Below, in pieces: positions 25,968-37,570 of a DNA stretch of 64,000 bases. A model generated the notes under the pieces. It was not told where the DNA came from. It worked only from the letters and a program-made list of their open reading frames with translations, and made no database searches. Numbering within the stretch: the stretch's first letter is position 1; each line of letters starts with the position of its first letter. Where the stretch lies: the NCBI GenBank assembly GCA_016463225.1, contig JAEMRT010000001.1:79765-143764 (forward strand), in the 5' to 3' direction. This DNA comes from Sphingopyxis sp. GTDB taxonomy: Bacteria; Pseudomonadota; Alphaproteobacteria; Sphingomonadales; Sphingomonadaceae. The position numbers and the translations under genes are program-made.

Positions 25968-27113
25968 TCAGCTCCGCCCGATATGCGCGACGAGCGCGGC
26001 GACGAGCGCCTCGCTCTCGCCAATGTCGCTGCCCTGACCCGCTTCGGCGAGATTGCGCGCGATGGCGTCCGCGTCGATTTCGAGCCCTTCGGCAACGATC
26101 GTCATCGCGGCAAGGCTGGCAGCAGCAAGCCCGAACAAGTCGGCGAGGACCGGTCCCTCGGCCTGCCAGCCGCCGAGCCCGCGCTCGGCCTCCTGCGGCA
26201 GCCCGCCGAGCAGCGATGCCGCAAGGCCCGGTGCGCGGTACGCGGCCGACAGCGCAACCTGGCATCCCGTCGGATTGCGCTTGTGCGGCATCGCCGACGA
26301 GCCGCCGCGTCCCGCAACCCTGGGCTCGCGCGCCTCGGCGATCCGATCCTGCGACAGCAGCGCGATATCGCGCGCAAATTTCGCCGCCGCGCCGATCAAT
26401 ATCGCAAGCGCACTGGCGACGGCCGCGAGGCCGGTACGCCGCGCGTGCCAGGGTTCGCTGTTTGCCAGATCGAGTTCGCGCGCCACGCGTGCGGCGATCG
26501 CCGCGCCCTTGCCCCCAAGCCCAGCGCGGGTCCCGGCCGCGCCGCCGAGCTGGATCCTCGCGGCGGTGCCTATTTCGTCCGCGAGCCGCCGCCGCGCGTC
26601 GTCGATTCCTGCGGCCGCCTGCGCGAACCGCAAGCCAAAGCCGATCGGGCAGGCATCCTGGAGCAGGGTGCGCCCGATCGCAGGCGTCCCCGCATGGCGC
26701 TCGGCATGCGCGCAGAGCGCCACGCACAGCCGCGCCGCGTCGCGGTCGAGCAGCCTGGCGCCCGCCTTCATCTGGAGCGTCAACACCGTATCGGCGACGT
26801 CCTGGCTGGTCGCGCCGAGATGCGCCTTCGCCGCCACGTCCTCGGGCAAGGCGACGCGGAGCCGCCTTACCAGCGGGATCGCGAGCGTACCCGCATGCTC
26901 TGCCTCGTCGGCGAGTTCCTCGGGATCGATATGCAACCCGCCGGCCGCAGCGACGATCGCATCGGCTGCGGTGCGCACGATCAGCCCCTCGTCGCCCTGC
27001 GCCCGCGCGAGTGCCGCCTCGAAAGCAAGCGCGTGGCCGATCGTCGCGGCATCTGAGTAGATTTCCGCCATGTCAGGGGTCCCGCCGGACCGGGTGCCGA
27101 GGTGATGGCTCAT
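25968..27113 (-). CDS. pcaB: 3-carboxy-cis,cis-muconate cycloisomerase
   Basis: 381 residues; ATG 27113 overlaps the pcaG stop (ATGA). An alternative ATG at 27071 is possible. It belongs to the fumarase/aspartase superfamily, with the signature GGSSAMPHKRNPTGC (residues about 270-285) and LGATSQDVADTVLTLQ near residue 100. It lactonises 3-carboxymuconate to 4-carboxymuconolactone in the protocatechuate ortho pathway. It is somewhat shorter than classical PcaB (about 450 residues), as is common in alphaproteobacteria. Confidence 0.92.
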   Translation of the reverse strand: MSHHLGTRSGGTPDMAEIYSDAATIGHALAFEAALARAQGDEGLIVRTAADAIVAAAGGLHIDPEELADEAEHAGTLAIPLVRRLRVALPEDVAAKAHLGATSQDVADTVLTLQMKAGARLLDRDAARLCVALCAHAERHAGTPAIGRTLLQDACPIGFGLRFAQAAAGIDDARRRLADEIGTAARIQLGGAAGTRAGLGGKGAAIAARVARELDLANSEPWHARRTGLAAVASALAILIGAAAKFARDIALLSQDRIAEAREPRVAGRGGSSAMPHKRNPTGCQVALSAAYRAPGLAASLLGGLPQEAERGLGGWQAEGPVLADLFGLAAASLAAMTIVAEGLEIDADAIARNLAEAGQGSDIGESEALVAALVAHIGRS

Positions 27114-27817
27114 AAGTCGAAAAACACCGTTTCACCCGCGCCGCCGAGACGGATGTCGAGCCACCAGCTGCCGTCGGACTGCTGCTCGGCGATCAGTGTC
27201 GAACGGCGTTCCTCGGGAACCAGCGCCATGATCGGATCCTCGGCATTGGCGGGGTCGCCCGCAAAATAGAGCCGCGCCGGGAGCCGCTTCAAAAGGCCGC
27301 GCCCGAATATCGAAAGCGCGACGTGCGGCGCTTGCAGGCTGTTGCCGGGCCCCGGCACCCGGCCGGGGCGGATCGTGCGGAAGCGCCAGCTGCCGTCGGC
27401 GTTGGTCGACGAACGGCCGAAGCCGATGAAGTTCGGGTCGAGCGGCACAACCTCGCGCCGGTCGTCCGGGCTCGCATAGCGGCCATCGGAGTTCGCCTGC
27501 CAGATTTCAACCATCGCATCGGGAACCGGGCTGCTTTCGGCGTCGAGAATACGCCCGGCGACTTCGACGACATCACCGCGCGGCGCCGCGCGTTCCGCGG
27601 GCTGCGCGAGGATATAATGTTCGGCGGGAAACAGGTCGGCACGCGCTCCGAGCTCGGACACGCCCACAAGGTCGGCACCGCCCTTCCAGGGCAAGCCATA
27701 GTGAAAGAAGGGACCGACGGTCTGCGACGGCGTCTGTCCGAACAGGGAAGCGTCGCGATTATCCAGCCGCTGCGCGGGCTCACGCGTCCCCAGATCGTCT
27801 GGTACGTCAGTCATCAT
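27110..27817 (-). CDS. pcaG: Protocatechuate 3,4-dioxygenase alpha subunit
   Basis: 235 residues. Intradiol dioxygenase fold: TPSQTVGPFFHYGL near residue 30, VEIWQANSDGRYASPDD, and APHVALSIFGRGLLKRLPARLYFA. As expected for the alpha subunit, the iron-ligand Tyr/His set is incomplete compared with PcaH. It overlaps pcaH by 11 bp. Together with PcaH it cleaves protocatechuate to 3-carboxy-cis,cis-muconate. Confidence 0.93.
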   Translation of the reverse strand: MMTDVPDDLGTREPAQRLDNRDASLFGQTPSQTVGPFFHYGLPWKGGADLVGVSELGARADLFPAEHYILAQPAERAAPRGDVVEVAGRILDAESSPVPDAMVEIWQANSDGRYASPDDRREVVPLDPNFIGFGRSSTNADGSWRFRTIRPGRVPGPGNSLQAPHVALSIFGRGLLKRLPARLYFAGDPANAEDPIMALVPEERRSTLIAEQQSDGSWWLDIRLGGAGETVFFDL

Positions 27818-28520
27818 GCCCCTCCTCGAACAGTGTCTGGTCGCGGCCTTTCAGCACGATATCGAAAATATAGCCGAGCGCCCAGTCGGGCTCGGTCGTC
27901 GCCATGTCGAGGCGCGCGACCATGCGCTGGCGATAGGGCATCGGCACCGCATTGGCGATCGGGTCGATCTCGATCAGCGGATCGTCGGGGAAATACATCT
28001 GCGTCACGAGCCGCGTCGCGAACGCCGGTCCGAGCAGCGACAGGTGAATGTGTGACGGCCGCCACGCATTTTTGTGATTGCCCCAGGGATAGGCGCCCGG
28101 GCGGACAGTGACGAAGCGATAGCGCCCCTCGGCATCGGTAACGACACGCCCCGCACCAGTGAAATTGGGATCGATCGGCGCGTCCCAGCTGTCCTTCGCG
28201 TGGATATAGCGCCCGGCGGCATTGGCCTGCCAGATTTCGACGACGCTGCTGGGCACCGCGCGGCCGTCCTCGTCGAGCACCCGCCCCGCGACGACAATCC
28301 GCTGTCCGATCGGCGCGCCGGATTTTTGGGCGGTGAGGTCGGCGAGCGATGGACCCATCAACCGGTCCCAGCAATCCGCCGGGCCGGTGATTTCAGTCAG
28401 TGTCTGCGGCGCACGGATCGGCGGCAGCGATGGCGAACGCAGCGCCGTCGAGCGATAATCGGCAAAGCGCGTCGGCGGCGCGCCTGCGTCGTCGCGGCGA
28501 TAGGCTGGAATATCGATCAT
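27807..28520 (-). CDS. pcaH: Protocatechuate 3,4-dioxygenase beta subunit
   Basis: 237 residues. The catalytic Fe(III) ligands are all visible: Tyr in [11 protein letters not shown], Tyr in [10 protein letters not shown], and the two His of WRPSHIHLS. The opening [13 protein letters not shown] and YRSTALRSP is the usual PcaH N-terminus. The start overlaps the pcaJ stop (ATGA). It forms the active subunit of the ring-cleaving dioxygenase. Confidence 0.94.
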   Translation of the reverse strand: MIDIPAYRRDDAGAPPTRFADYRSTALRSPSLPPIRAPQTLTEITGPADCWDRLMGPSLADLTAQKSGAPIGQRIVVAGRVLDEDGRAVPSSVVEIWQANAAGRYIHAKDSWDAPIDPNFTGAGRVVTDAEGRYRFVTVRPGAYPWGNHKNAWRPSHIHLSLLGPAFATRLVTQMYFPDDPLIEIDPIANAVPMPYRQRMVARLDMATTEPDWALGYIFDIVLKGRDQTLFEEGHDD

Positions 28521-29172
28521 GCCGTCGTCTCCAGGCCCTCGGCGCTAAATGGCGCGCCCGTCAGACGCCGGACTTCATCGAGCACGACGCCCGGCGCAAG
28601 TTCGAGAAGGACGAGTTCGCCCTTCGCCTTTTCGCACGCGAGGACTGCAAGGTCGGTGATGATCAGGTCGACGACGCCGGCGCCGGTCAGCGGCAGTGTA
28701 CAGCGCTCCAAAATCTTCGGCTCGCCCGCCTTGGTCACATGGTCCATCACGATGACGACGCGCTGGACGCCGGCGACGAGATCCATCGCGCCGCCCATGC
28801 CCTTCACCATCTTGCCCGGCACGGTCCAGTTCGCAAGATCGCCATTGGCAGCGACTTCCATCGCCCCGAGCACCGCCATGTCGATATGCCCGCCACGGAT
28901 CATCGCGAAGCTGTCGGCCGACGAAAAGAAGCTCGACGTCGATAGCGCGGTGATCGTCTGCTTGCCCGCGTTGATCAGGTCGGGATCGGCCTCGCCCTCA
29001 TCGGGAAAGGGGCCGATCCCGAGCATGCCGTTTTCCGACTGAAGCGTGACTTCAAGTCCATCGGGCACATGATTGGCGACCAGCGTCGGGATGCCGATGC
29101 CGAGGTTGACGTAAAAGCCATCCCGAAGCTCGCGCGCGGCGCGTGCGGCCATCTCGTCTCTCGTCCACGCCA

Positions 29173-29173
<1 letters not shown>
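28517..29173 (-). CDS. pcaJ: 3-oxoadipate CoA-transferase subunit B
   Basis: 218 residues, class I CoA-transferase beta subunit. The catalytic Glu lies in [14 protein letters not shown] (residues about 45-58), with LGIGIPTLV before it and the [14 protein letters not shown] loop after. It transfers CoA from succinyl-CoA to 3-oxoadipate. The first base of its ATG is shared with the last base of the pcaI stop. No 3-oxoadipyl-CoA thiolase (pcaF) is present in the window. Confidence 0.92.
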
Positions 29174-31172
<1,999 letters not shown>

Positions 31173-31186
31173 CTACCCTGACCCCG

Positions 31187-32047
31187 ATGGAACATCAGCC
31201 GATCCCGCGCTTCTACCTTTACGGCGAGCCGAGTCGGGCGGTCGATCCGGAGTTTATCCATGTCGAGACGCTCGACGACCGGTCGCGGCCCAATGAATGG
31301 ACAATTCGTCCGCATTCGCACGCCGAGCTCAATCATGTCTTCCTCATCATGGGTGGTGGCGGCACGATGCAGGTTGACGAGCGCGAGCTGACCTTCGATG
31401 CACCCGCGCTGCTCGTCGTTCCCGCGACGCTGATCCATGGTTTCAGCTGGACGCATGAATCGCATGGCTGGGTCGCGACGCTCGCCGAGGCCGAGCGCGA
31501 ACGGCTGATAACCGCCAATCCCGAACTGGCGGGCCTGTTCGGGGCGGCGCGTGCGGTGCCGCTGTCGGCCGATGACGCCGTGCGCGCCGAGCAGCATATG
31601 GCGATGATGGCGCGCGAGCTTGGCTGGGCGTTGCCGGGGCAGCTCACCGCACTGCGCGCCGCAGTGCTCGACCTGTTCGTCCTGGCGCTGCGCGGGATCG
31701 CGGCGGCGCCGATGTTGTCGCCGCGCCCGCAGGCGGCGCTGGTTGCGCGCTTTCGGGGCCGCGTCGAGCAACGGTTCCGGCTGCGCGAGAGCGTCCAAAC
31801 CTACGCGGCAACATTGGGCATCAGCGAAAGCCGCCTGCGGGCGGCATGCACGCAGGTCGCGGGCCTGCCGCCGGCGGCGATCATCGACCAGCGCAGCCTG
31901 CTCGAGGCGCAGCGCGCCTTGCTCTATTCGACGCTGCCGGTGAGCGAGATCGGCTATTCGCTGGGCTTTGCCGATCCCGCCTATTTCTCGCGCTTCTTCA
32001 CGAAAAATATCGGCCGCTCGCCGCGCGCCTTTCGCGAGCAGCGCTAA
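31187..32047 (+). CDS. pobR: AraC-family regulator, PobR-like
   Basis: 286 residues from ATG 31187 (GTG 31163 is an alternative). The N-terminus IPRFYLYGE and the cupin-like sensing domain (RPHSHAELNHVFLIMGGGG) fit PobR/AraC regulators of 4-hydroxybenzoate hydroxylase. The C-terminal double HTH is SVQTYAATLGISESRLRAAC followed by PVSEIGYSLGFADPAYFSRF. It is divergent from pobA, so it should activate the pobA-pca operon with 4-hydroxybenzoate as effector. The shared promoter gap holds CAATTG- and CAATTC-containing stretches (about 31136-31160), but no clear palindrome. Confidence 0.82.
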   Translation: MEHQPIPRFYLYGEPSRAVDPEFIHVETLDDRSRPNEWTIRPHSHAELNHVFLIMGGGGTMQVDERELTFDAPALLVVPATLIHGFSWTHESHGWVATLAEAERERLITANPELAGLFGAARAVPLSADDAVRAEQHMAMMARELGWALPGQLTALRAAVLDLFVLALRGIAAAPMLSPRPQAALVARFRGRVEQRFRLRESVQTYAATLGISESRLRAACTQVAGLPPAAIIDQRSLLEAQRALLYSTLPVSEIGYSLGFADPAYFSRFFTKNIGRSPRAFREQR

Positions 32048-32050
32048 TTG

Positions 32051-32356
32051 TCAGCCGGCAAGCGCCTCGCCTGCCATCACGGTGACGCGTCCGGCGGCGA
32101 AATTGGCGAGGTCGGCGCCGACCGCGGCATTTTCCGGGCTCTTCATCGCGGCCTTGAAGCTGTCGGCGTCGGCGAAGGCCATTTCGACGAGCAGAAAATT
32201 GCCCGCCTCACCGACGAAAGTACGGTCAATCCGCGTGACCTCGGCGCGCACAAGTCCCGGAATCTTCTCGACGAGCGGAAGATGGACGCCGGTGTAATGC
32301 GCCATGAAGGCGTCGGCGTCGTCGGGGATGGTGTAGAGCGCGATCAGTTTCTTCAT
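32051..32356 (-). CDS. EthD-family protein
   Basis: 101 residues. The dimeric alpha+beta-barrel EthD pattern is visible: MKKLIALYTIPDDADAFMAH followed by YTGVHLPLVEKIPGL, then an FLLVEMAFADADSFKAAMKSPE strand-helix. The start overlaps the paaK stop (ATGA), so it is the last gene of the leftward paa unit. EthD-like proteins are often found with ring-modifying oxygenases; some are isomerases or decyclases, most are uncharacterised. Confidence 0.8.
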   Translation of the reverse strand: MKKLIALYTIPDDADAFMAHYTGVHLPLVEKIPGLVRAEVTRIDRTFVGEAGNFLLVEMAFADADSFKAAMKSPENAAVGADLANFAAGRVTVMAGEALAG

Positions 32357-33636
32357 TGGGCTATCTCCTTGGTCCGGCGATCGAGCACACGCACCGCTTT
32401 ACCTGCCGAGCGCGGGATCGCCCCCGGCGCCATGATTTCCGTGTGCGCCGAAATGCCGATCGCATCCTTGATGAGGCTTCCGAGCAGCCTGGCTTGCGCG
32501 GGCCGATCGCACTCGCCCCGCGCCTCGACGCGGACGCAGAGTTCGTCCATGCGGTCGGGGCGGCTGATTTCGAGCAGGAAATGCGGCGCGAGGCCCGGGC
32601 ATTTCAAAATCTGTTCCTCGATCTGGGTCGGGAAGACGTTGACCCCGCGGATGATCAGCATGTCGTCCGAACGGCCGGTGATCTTGGCCATCCGGCGCAT
32701 CGGGGTGCGCTCGCCGGGGAGCAGGCGCGTGAGGTCGCGGGTGCGGTAGCGAATGATCGGCAGCGCCTGCTTGGTGAGCGACGTGAAGACCAGTTCGCCT
32801 TCCGCGCCGTCGGGGAGCACGTCGCCGGTGTCGGGATCGATCACCTCGGGATAGAAATGATCCTCCCAGATCGTCGGACCCGACGCCGATCCGACAAATT
32901 CCTGCGCCACACCCGGCCCCATCACTTCGGACAGACCATAGATATCGCTTGCCTCGATATCGAAGGCGCCCTCGATCTCGGCGCGCATCGCGTCGGTCCA
33001 GGGTTCGGCGCCAAAAATGCCGTAACGCAGCGACGTCGCGCGCGGGTCGAGCCCCTGGCGGCGGAATTCGTCGAGGATCGAGAGCATATAGCTTGGCGTC
33101 ACCATGATCACCTCAGGGGCAAAATCGCGGATCAGCTGCACCTGCTTCTCGGTCTGGCCACCCGACATCGGGATGACGGTGCAACCCAAGGCTTCTGCGC
33201 CATAATGGGCGCCGAGCCCGCCGGTGAACAGGCCGTAGCCATAGGCGACATGCACCTTCATCCCGGGCCGCCCGCCGGCGGCGTGGATCGACCGCGCGAC
33301 GAGCCCGCTCCAGGTTTTGATATCCTCTGCGGTGTAGCCGACGACGGTCGGCTGGCCGGTCGTGCCTGACGAGGCGTGGATGCGCGACACCTGTTCGGTC
33401 GGCACCGCGAACATACCGAAGGGGTAGTTGGCGCGCAGGTCTGCCTTGGTCGTGAAAGGCAGCTTGGCGATGTCGGCGAGCGATCCGATGTCGCCGGGCT
33501 TCACGCCCACACGGTCGAAGGCGGCGCGATAATGCGGCGAGTTGGCATAGGCGTGCGCCACGGTCGCTCGCAACCGGTCGAGCTGCAGCGCCTTCAGCGC
33601 ACCCGCGTCGGTCGGCCCGAAGTCGATGCCCGCCAT
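32353..33636 (-). CDS. paaK: Phenylacetate-CoA ligase
   Basis: 427 residues, usual PaaK length. The adenylate-forming P-loop is HASSGTTGQPTVVGYT (residues about 90-105), with later motifs DIYGLSEVMGPGVAQE and YRTRDLTRLLPGERTPMRRM, and the C-terminal lid with RSDDMLIIRGVNVFPTQIEE. It activates phenylacetate to phenylacetyl-CoA with ATP, the entry step of the pathway, and produces the presumed inducer. It follows paaZ by 4 bp. Confidence 0.94.
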   Translation of the reverse strand: MAGIDFGPTDAGALKALQLDRLRATVAHAYANSPHYRAAFDRVGVKPGDIGSLADIAKLPFTTKADLRANYPFGMFAVPTEQVSRIHASSGTTGQPTVVGYTAEDIKTWSGLVARSIHAAGGRPGMKVHVAYGYGLFTGGLGAHYGAEALGCTVIPMSGGQTEKQVQLIRDFAPEVIMVTPSYMLSILDEFRRQGLDPRATSLRYGIFGAEPWTDAMRAEIEGAFDIEASDIYGLSEVMGPGVAQEFVGSASGPTIWEDHFYPEVIDPDTGDVLPDGAEGELVFTSLTKQALPIIRYRTRDLTRLLPGERTPMRRMAKITGRSDDMLIIRGVNVFPTQIEEQILKCPGLAPHFLLEISRPDRMDELCVRVEARGECDRPAQARLLGSLIKDAIGISAHTEIMAPGAIPRSAGKAVRVLDRRTKEIAQ

Positions 33637-33640
33637 CCTG

Positions 33641-35647
33641 TCAGACCGCGTTCATCGTCAAGAGGTCGTAGGTCGCGACCAGATCCTCGTCCTGATTGGT
33701 GATCGCGACGGCCCAGCGCACTTCGCCCATGTCGGGCGAGCGCTGCGTCTTCGATTTGACCGTCAGCGCAACCTTGATCGCCTCGCCAGGCTTCACCGGC
33801 TTGACGAAGCGAAGCCCTTCGAGCCCGTAATTGGCGAGCACCGGCCCTTCCTCGGGCGAAACGAACAGCCCGGCGGCGAAAGACAAAAGCAGATAGCCGT
33901 GCGCGACGCGCCCGCCGAAAATCGGGCTGCGCGCCGCGGCTTCCTCGTCCATATGCGCGTAAAAGGTGTCGCCGGTGAAATGCGCGAAATGCTCGATATC
34001 GTCGAGCGTCACGGTGCGCGCGCCGGTGTGGAGCGTGTAGCCGGTCGCAAGATCGCCGAAGCGCAGGCGGAAGGGGTGGACATCGCCGGTCTCTTGCGCC
34101 GCGCCCGGCAGGTGGCGGCCGACGATCGCAGAGAGGACGCTCGGCGACCCCTGCAGCGCGGTACGCTGCATATAATGTTTCACGCCGCGCAGCCCACCCA
34201 TCTCCTCGCCGCCGCCGGCGCGGCCGGGGCCGCCGTGGATCAGCATCGGGAGCGGCGAGCCATGGCCGGTGGACTCGCGTGCGCTGTCGCGGTCCACGAA
34301 CAACATGCGCCCGTGGAACGCCCCCGCGCCGGTCACCAGTTCGCGCGCGACCGCGGGGTCGTGGGTGAAGCAGGAGAGGACGAGCGCGCCTTTGCCGCGA
34401 TTGGCGAGCGCGACGGCTTCGGCAAGATCCTGATAGGGCATCAGCGTCGCAACGGGGCCGAAGGCCTCGACATCGTGCGCCGCGCTGGCCCAGGCATCGT
34501 CGGCGCGGAAGAGCAAGGGGGCGACGAAGGCGCCTTCGCCGCCTGCGTTATCGAGCGTCCCGAACACAAGCCGCGAGGCCTCGCCAAGCTGGCGCGCTTT
34601 GGCGAGCACGTCGGCGCGCTGGCCTTCGCTGGCAAGCGCGCCCATCGTCACGCCCTCGGTCGCCGGATCGCCGACGACGACCTTGGCAAGCGCGGCGACG
34701 AGTGCAGCTTCGGCGGCATCGAGATGCGCGGCGGGGACCATCGCGCGGCGGATCGCGGTGCATTTCTGCCCCGCCTTGATGGTCATTTCCCTGACCACCT
34801 CGGCGACGAACAGGTCGAATTCGGGGGTGCCCGGCGCGGCGTCGGGGCCGAGGATCGATGCGTTGAGGCTGTCGCGCTCGGCGACGAAGCGCACGCCTTC
34901 GCGCGCGAAGACCGGATGGCCGTTAATGCGCGCCGCGGTCTCGGCCGAGCCGGTGAAAGAGACAAGATCCTGTCCGCCGAGATGGTCGATCAGGTCGCCG
35001 ACGGGGCCGACGATCAGCTGCGCCGCGCCCGCGGGAAGCACGCCGGTTTCAATCAGGATGCGGAACGCCGCCTCGGCGACCTGGGCGGTGGCGGTCGCGG
35101 GCTTGACGATCACCGGCACGCCCGCGAGCAGCGCAGGGCCGAGCTTTTCGAGCATGCCCCAGACGGGGAAGTTGAAGGCGTTGATCTGCACCGCGACGCC
35201 GTGGAGCGAGGTATAGACATGCTGGCCGGCGAAGGTGCCGCGCTTGCCGATCGGTTCGAAATCACCGTCGGTGAGGATCACGTCGTCGGGTAGTTCCTTG
35301 CGCCCGCGCGAGGCGAGCGCGAGCAGCGTTCCCGCCCCGCCCTCGATATCGATCCAGCCGTCCTGCCGCGTTGCGCCGGTTTCGGACGACAGCGCGTACA
35401 GCTCTTCCTTGCGTTCGATGATCGCGGCGCCGAGCGCTTTCAGCATCGCGGCGCGGCGCTGAAAGCTCATCGCGCGGAGCGCGGGTCCGCCGATGGTGCG
35501 GGCATGTTCGAGCATGCCGGCGAAATCGAGGCCTTCGCTGCCGGTTTGCGCGACCGTTTCGCCGGTGAGCGCCGAGCGGATGTCGGCGAGACCGCGCGAT
35601 GCATCGCGCCAGGTGCCGGCGGCATAGTTGCTCAATATGCGTGTCAT
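33641..35647 (-). CDS. paaZ: Oxepin-CoA hydrolase / 3-oxo-5,6-dehydrosuberyl-CoA semialdehyde dehydrogenase
   Basis: 668 residues, bifunctional. Residues about 1-510 are aldehyde dehydrogenase: NAFNFPVWGMLEKLGPAL, SFTGSAETAARI and the catalytic Cys in KAGQKCTAIRRAM. Residues about 520-668 are an R-specific MaoC-type hydratase: HFTGDTFYAHMDEEAAARSPIF followed by GGRVAHGYLLLSFAAGLF. It opens the oxepin ring and oxidises the resulting aldehyde. It is flanked by paaG upstream (18 bp) and paaK downstream. Confidence 0.94.
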   Translation of the reverse strand: MTRILSNYAAGTWRDASRGLADIRSALTGETVAQTGSEGLDFAGMLEHARTIGGPALRAMSFQRRAAMLKALGAAIIERKEELYALSSETGATRQDGWIDIEGGAGTLLALASRGRKELPDDVILTDGDFEPIGKRGTFAGQHVYTSLHGVAVQINAFNFPVWGMLEKLGPALLAGVPVIVKPATATAQVAEAAFRILIETGVLPAGAAQLIVGPVGDLIDHLGGQDLVSFTGSAETAARINGHPVFAREGVRFVAERDSLNASILGPDAAPGTPEFDLFVAEVVREMTIKAGQKCTAIRRAMVPAAHLDAAEAALVAALAKVVVGDPATEGVTMGALASEGQRADVLAKARQLGEASRLVFGTLDNAGGEGAFVAPLLFRADDAWASAAHDVEAFGPVATLMPYQDLAEAVALANRGKGALVLSCFTHDPAVARELVTGAGAFHGRMLFVDRDSARESTGHGSPLPMLIHGGPGRAGGGEEMGGLRGVKHYMQRTALQGSPSVLSAIVGRHLPGAAQETGDVHPFRLRFGDLATGYTLHTGARTVTLDDIEHFAHFTGDTFYAHMDEEAAARSPIFGGRVAHGYLLLSFAAGLFVSPEEGPVLANYGLEGLRFVKPVKPGEAIKVALTVKSKTQRSPDMGEVRWAVAITNQDEDLVATYDLLTMNAV

Positions 35648-35665
35648 CTTTCGTTCCTTCGGGGG

Positions 35666-36457
35666 TCAGCGGCCGGTGAACACCGGCGGGCGTTTCGCCA
35701 TGAAGGCGGCGACGCCTTCCTGATAATCGGCGCTGTATCCAAGCTCGCGCATCGCATCGCGTTCGAGGACGAGCTCGTCCGCAAGCGAGCGCAGCGCGCT
35801 TTGGCGGATCAGCCGCTTGGTTTCGGCGAGGCCGCGCGTCGGGCCCGCCGCGAAGCGCGCCGCGATCGCAGTGGCTTCGGTCATCAGCGCGTCGTCGTCG
35901 ACGACCTTCCAGATCAGCCCCCAGCTTTCGGCTTTCTCGGCCGACAGCGGCTCCCCGGTGAGCGCGAGGCCGAGCGCGCGTGCCTGCCCGATCAGCCGCG
36001 GCAGCACCCAGGTGCCGCCAGAATCGGGGATGAGGCCGATGTTGGCGAAGGACTGGATGAAGCGCGCCGAGCGCGCCGCGATCACCATGTCGCACGCGAG
36101 CGCGATGTTGGCCCCTGCCCCCGCCGCGACGCCGTTGACCGCGCAGACGACGGGCTTGGGCATTTCGGCGAGCCGGCGGACCAGCGGCGCATAATAAAGC
36201 TCGACCGACGCGCCGAGATCGACCGCCTCGCCGCCCGGCGCGACCGCGCGGTCCGAGAGATCCTGTCCGGCGCAAAAGCCGCGTCCGGCGCCGGTGATCA
36301 ACACTGCGCGAACCGCATCATCGGCCTCGGCCGAGGCGAGCGCGTCGGCGAGCTCACCATGCATCGCCGCGGTAAAGCTGTTCAACCGGTCGGGCCGCGA
36401 CAGCGTCACCAGCGCGACGCCGTCGGTGCGTTCATAGCCTATCGACTCATAGCTCAT
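35666..36457 (-). CDS. paaG: Ring 1,2-epoxyphenylacetyl-CoA isomerase
   Basis: 263 residues from ATG 36457, chosen because AGGAGG lies exactly 6 nt upstream; the ATG two codons earlier would abut the ribosome site. Crotonase fold: ITGAGRGFCAGQDLSDRA (oxyanion and CoA-binding) and VCAVNGVAAGAGANIALACD, with IQSFANIGLIPDSGGTW carrying the catalytic Asp. It isomerises the 1,2-epoxide made by PaaABCE to an oxepin. First gene of the leftward paa unit. Confidence 0.9.
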   Translation of the reverse strand: MSYESIGYERTDGVALVTLSRPDRLNSFTAAMHGELADALASAEADDAVRAVLITGAGRGFCAGQDLSDRAVAPGGEAVDLGASVELYYAPLVRRLAEMPKPVVCAVNGVAAGAGANIALACDMVIAARSARFIQSFANIGLIPDSGGTWVLPRLIGQARALGLALTGEPLSAEKAESWGLIWKVVDDDALMTEATAIAARFAAGPTRGLAETKRLIRQSALRSLADELVLERDAMRELGYSADYQEGVAAFMAKRPPVFTGR

Positions 36458-36481
36458 GGGCATCCTCCTAATTAATAGGAT

Positions 36482-36493
36482 GACCGGTCGGAT
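36482..36493. promoter_or_regulatory. PaaR-like operator, paaG side
   Basis: GACCGGTCGGAT differs from GACCGNNCGGTC at one arm position, and shares GACCGGTCGG with the TBDR operator at 6688-6701. It lies 25 bp upstream of the paaG start, in the 124-bp paaG/paaA divergent region. Confidence 0.6.
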
Positions 36494-36534
36494 AATGATT
36501 GGCAAGCCCATAATTGCCTATGCGATAATTGATT

Positions 36535-36546
36535 GACCGACTGGTC
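36535..36546. promoter_or_regulatory. PaaR-like operator, paaA side
   Basis: GACCGACTGGTC fits GACCGNNCGGTC with one mismatch. It lies 36 bp upstream of paaA and 53 bp from the paaG-side site. One operator per direction suggests coordinated repression of both paa arms. Confidence 0.6.
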
Positions 36547-36581
36547 GATTAATGATAGCCGATTCCCCAAGGAGCCGAACG

Positions 36582-37568
36582 ATGTACACAACCGAATTGC
36601 AGAAGGGCGCCGCCCCTGCGGCCATCGCGAACGAGCCGCGCGCGCTGATCGACGCTTTCGAGGCGCGGATCGCCGAGGATGCTTTCATCGAGCCCAAGGA
36701 CTGGATGCCCGAGGCGTATCGCCGCACCTTGATCCGCCAGATTTCGCAGCATGCGCATAGCGAAGTCGTCGGCATGCTGCCCGAGGGCAACTGGATCACC
36801 CGCGCGCCGTCGCTGCGCCGCAAGGCGGTGCTGCTCGCGAAGGTGCAGGACGAGGGCGGGCACGGGCTCTATCTTTATTGCGCCGCCGAGACATTGGGCG
36901 CGAGCCGCGGCGAGATGATCGACGCGCTGCACTCGGGGCGCGCCAAGTACAGCACGATCTTTAACTATCCGACGCTGACCTGGGCCGACATCGGTGCGAT
37001 CGGCTGGCTGGTCGACGGCGCCGCGATCATGAACCAGGTGCCGCTGCAGCGCGCGAGCTACGGCCCCTATGCACGGGCGATGGTGCGCGTGTGCAAGGAG
37101 GAAAGTTTCCACCAGCGCCAGGGCTATGAGATCATGATGGTGCTGGCCAAAGGCACGGACGAACAGCGCGCGATGGCGCAGGATGCGCTCGATCGCTGGT
37201 GGTGGCCGGCGTTGATGATGTTCGGCCCGCCCGACGACAATTCGCCGAACAGCGAGCAGTCGATGCGCTGGCGGATCAAGCGCGACAGCAATGATGCGCT
37301 GCGTCAGAAATTCGTCGACGTCAGCGTGCCGCAAGCCGACTATCTCGGGCTCACCATTCCCGACCCCGACCTCGCATGGAACGAGGCACGCGGCCAATAT
37401 GATTATGGCGCGATCGACTGGGACGAATTCTACGCCGTCGTGGCCGGCGAAGGCCCGGTCGCGAAGGAGCGGATCGAGGCCCGCCGGAAGGCGTGGGACG
37501 ACAACGCATGGGTGCGCGACGCCGCGGCGGCGCATGAGGCGCGGCGCGCCGCACGTAAGGCGGCTTGA
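36582..37568 (+). CDS. paaA: Phenylacetyl-CoA 1,2-epoxidase subunit PaaA (catalytic)
   Basis: 328 residues from ATG 36582, preceded by AAGGAG (36569-36574). Di-iron carboxylate ligands are visible in [13 protein letters not shown] and [14 protein letters not shown]. It is the catalytic subunit of the multicomponent monooxygenase that epoxidises the aromatic ring of phenylacetyl-CoA. First gene of paaABCDE. Its stop is 3 bp from the paaB ATG. Confidence 0.94.
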   Translation: MYTTELQKGAAPAAIANEPRALIDAFEARIAEDAFIEPKDWMPEAYRRTLIRQISQHAHSEVVGMLPEGNWITRAPSLRRKAVLLAKVQDEGGHGLYLYCAAETLGASRGEMIDALHSGRAKYSTIFNYPTLTWADIGAIGWLVDGAAIMNQVPLQRASYGPYARAMVRVCKEESFHQRQGYEIMMVLAKGTDEQRAMAQDALDRWWWPALMMFGPPDDNSPNSEQSMRWRIKRDSNDALRQKFVDVSVPQADYLGLTIPDPDLAWNEARGQYDYGAIDWDEFYAVVAGEGPVAKERIEARRKAWDDNAWVRDAAAAHEARRAARKAA

Positions 37569-37570
37569 CC

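Noticed and set aside
33626-35293. Open frame of 555 codons antisense to paaZ.
   Set aside because: Arg/Gly/Ala/Asp-rich shadow of a gene with clear catalytic motifs.
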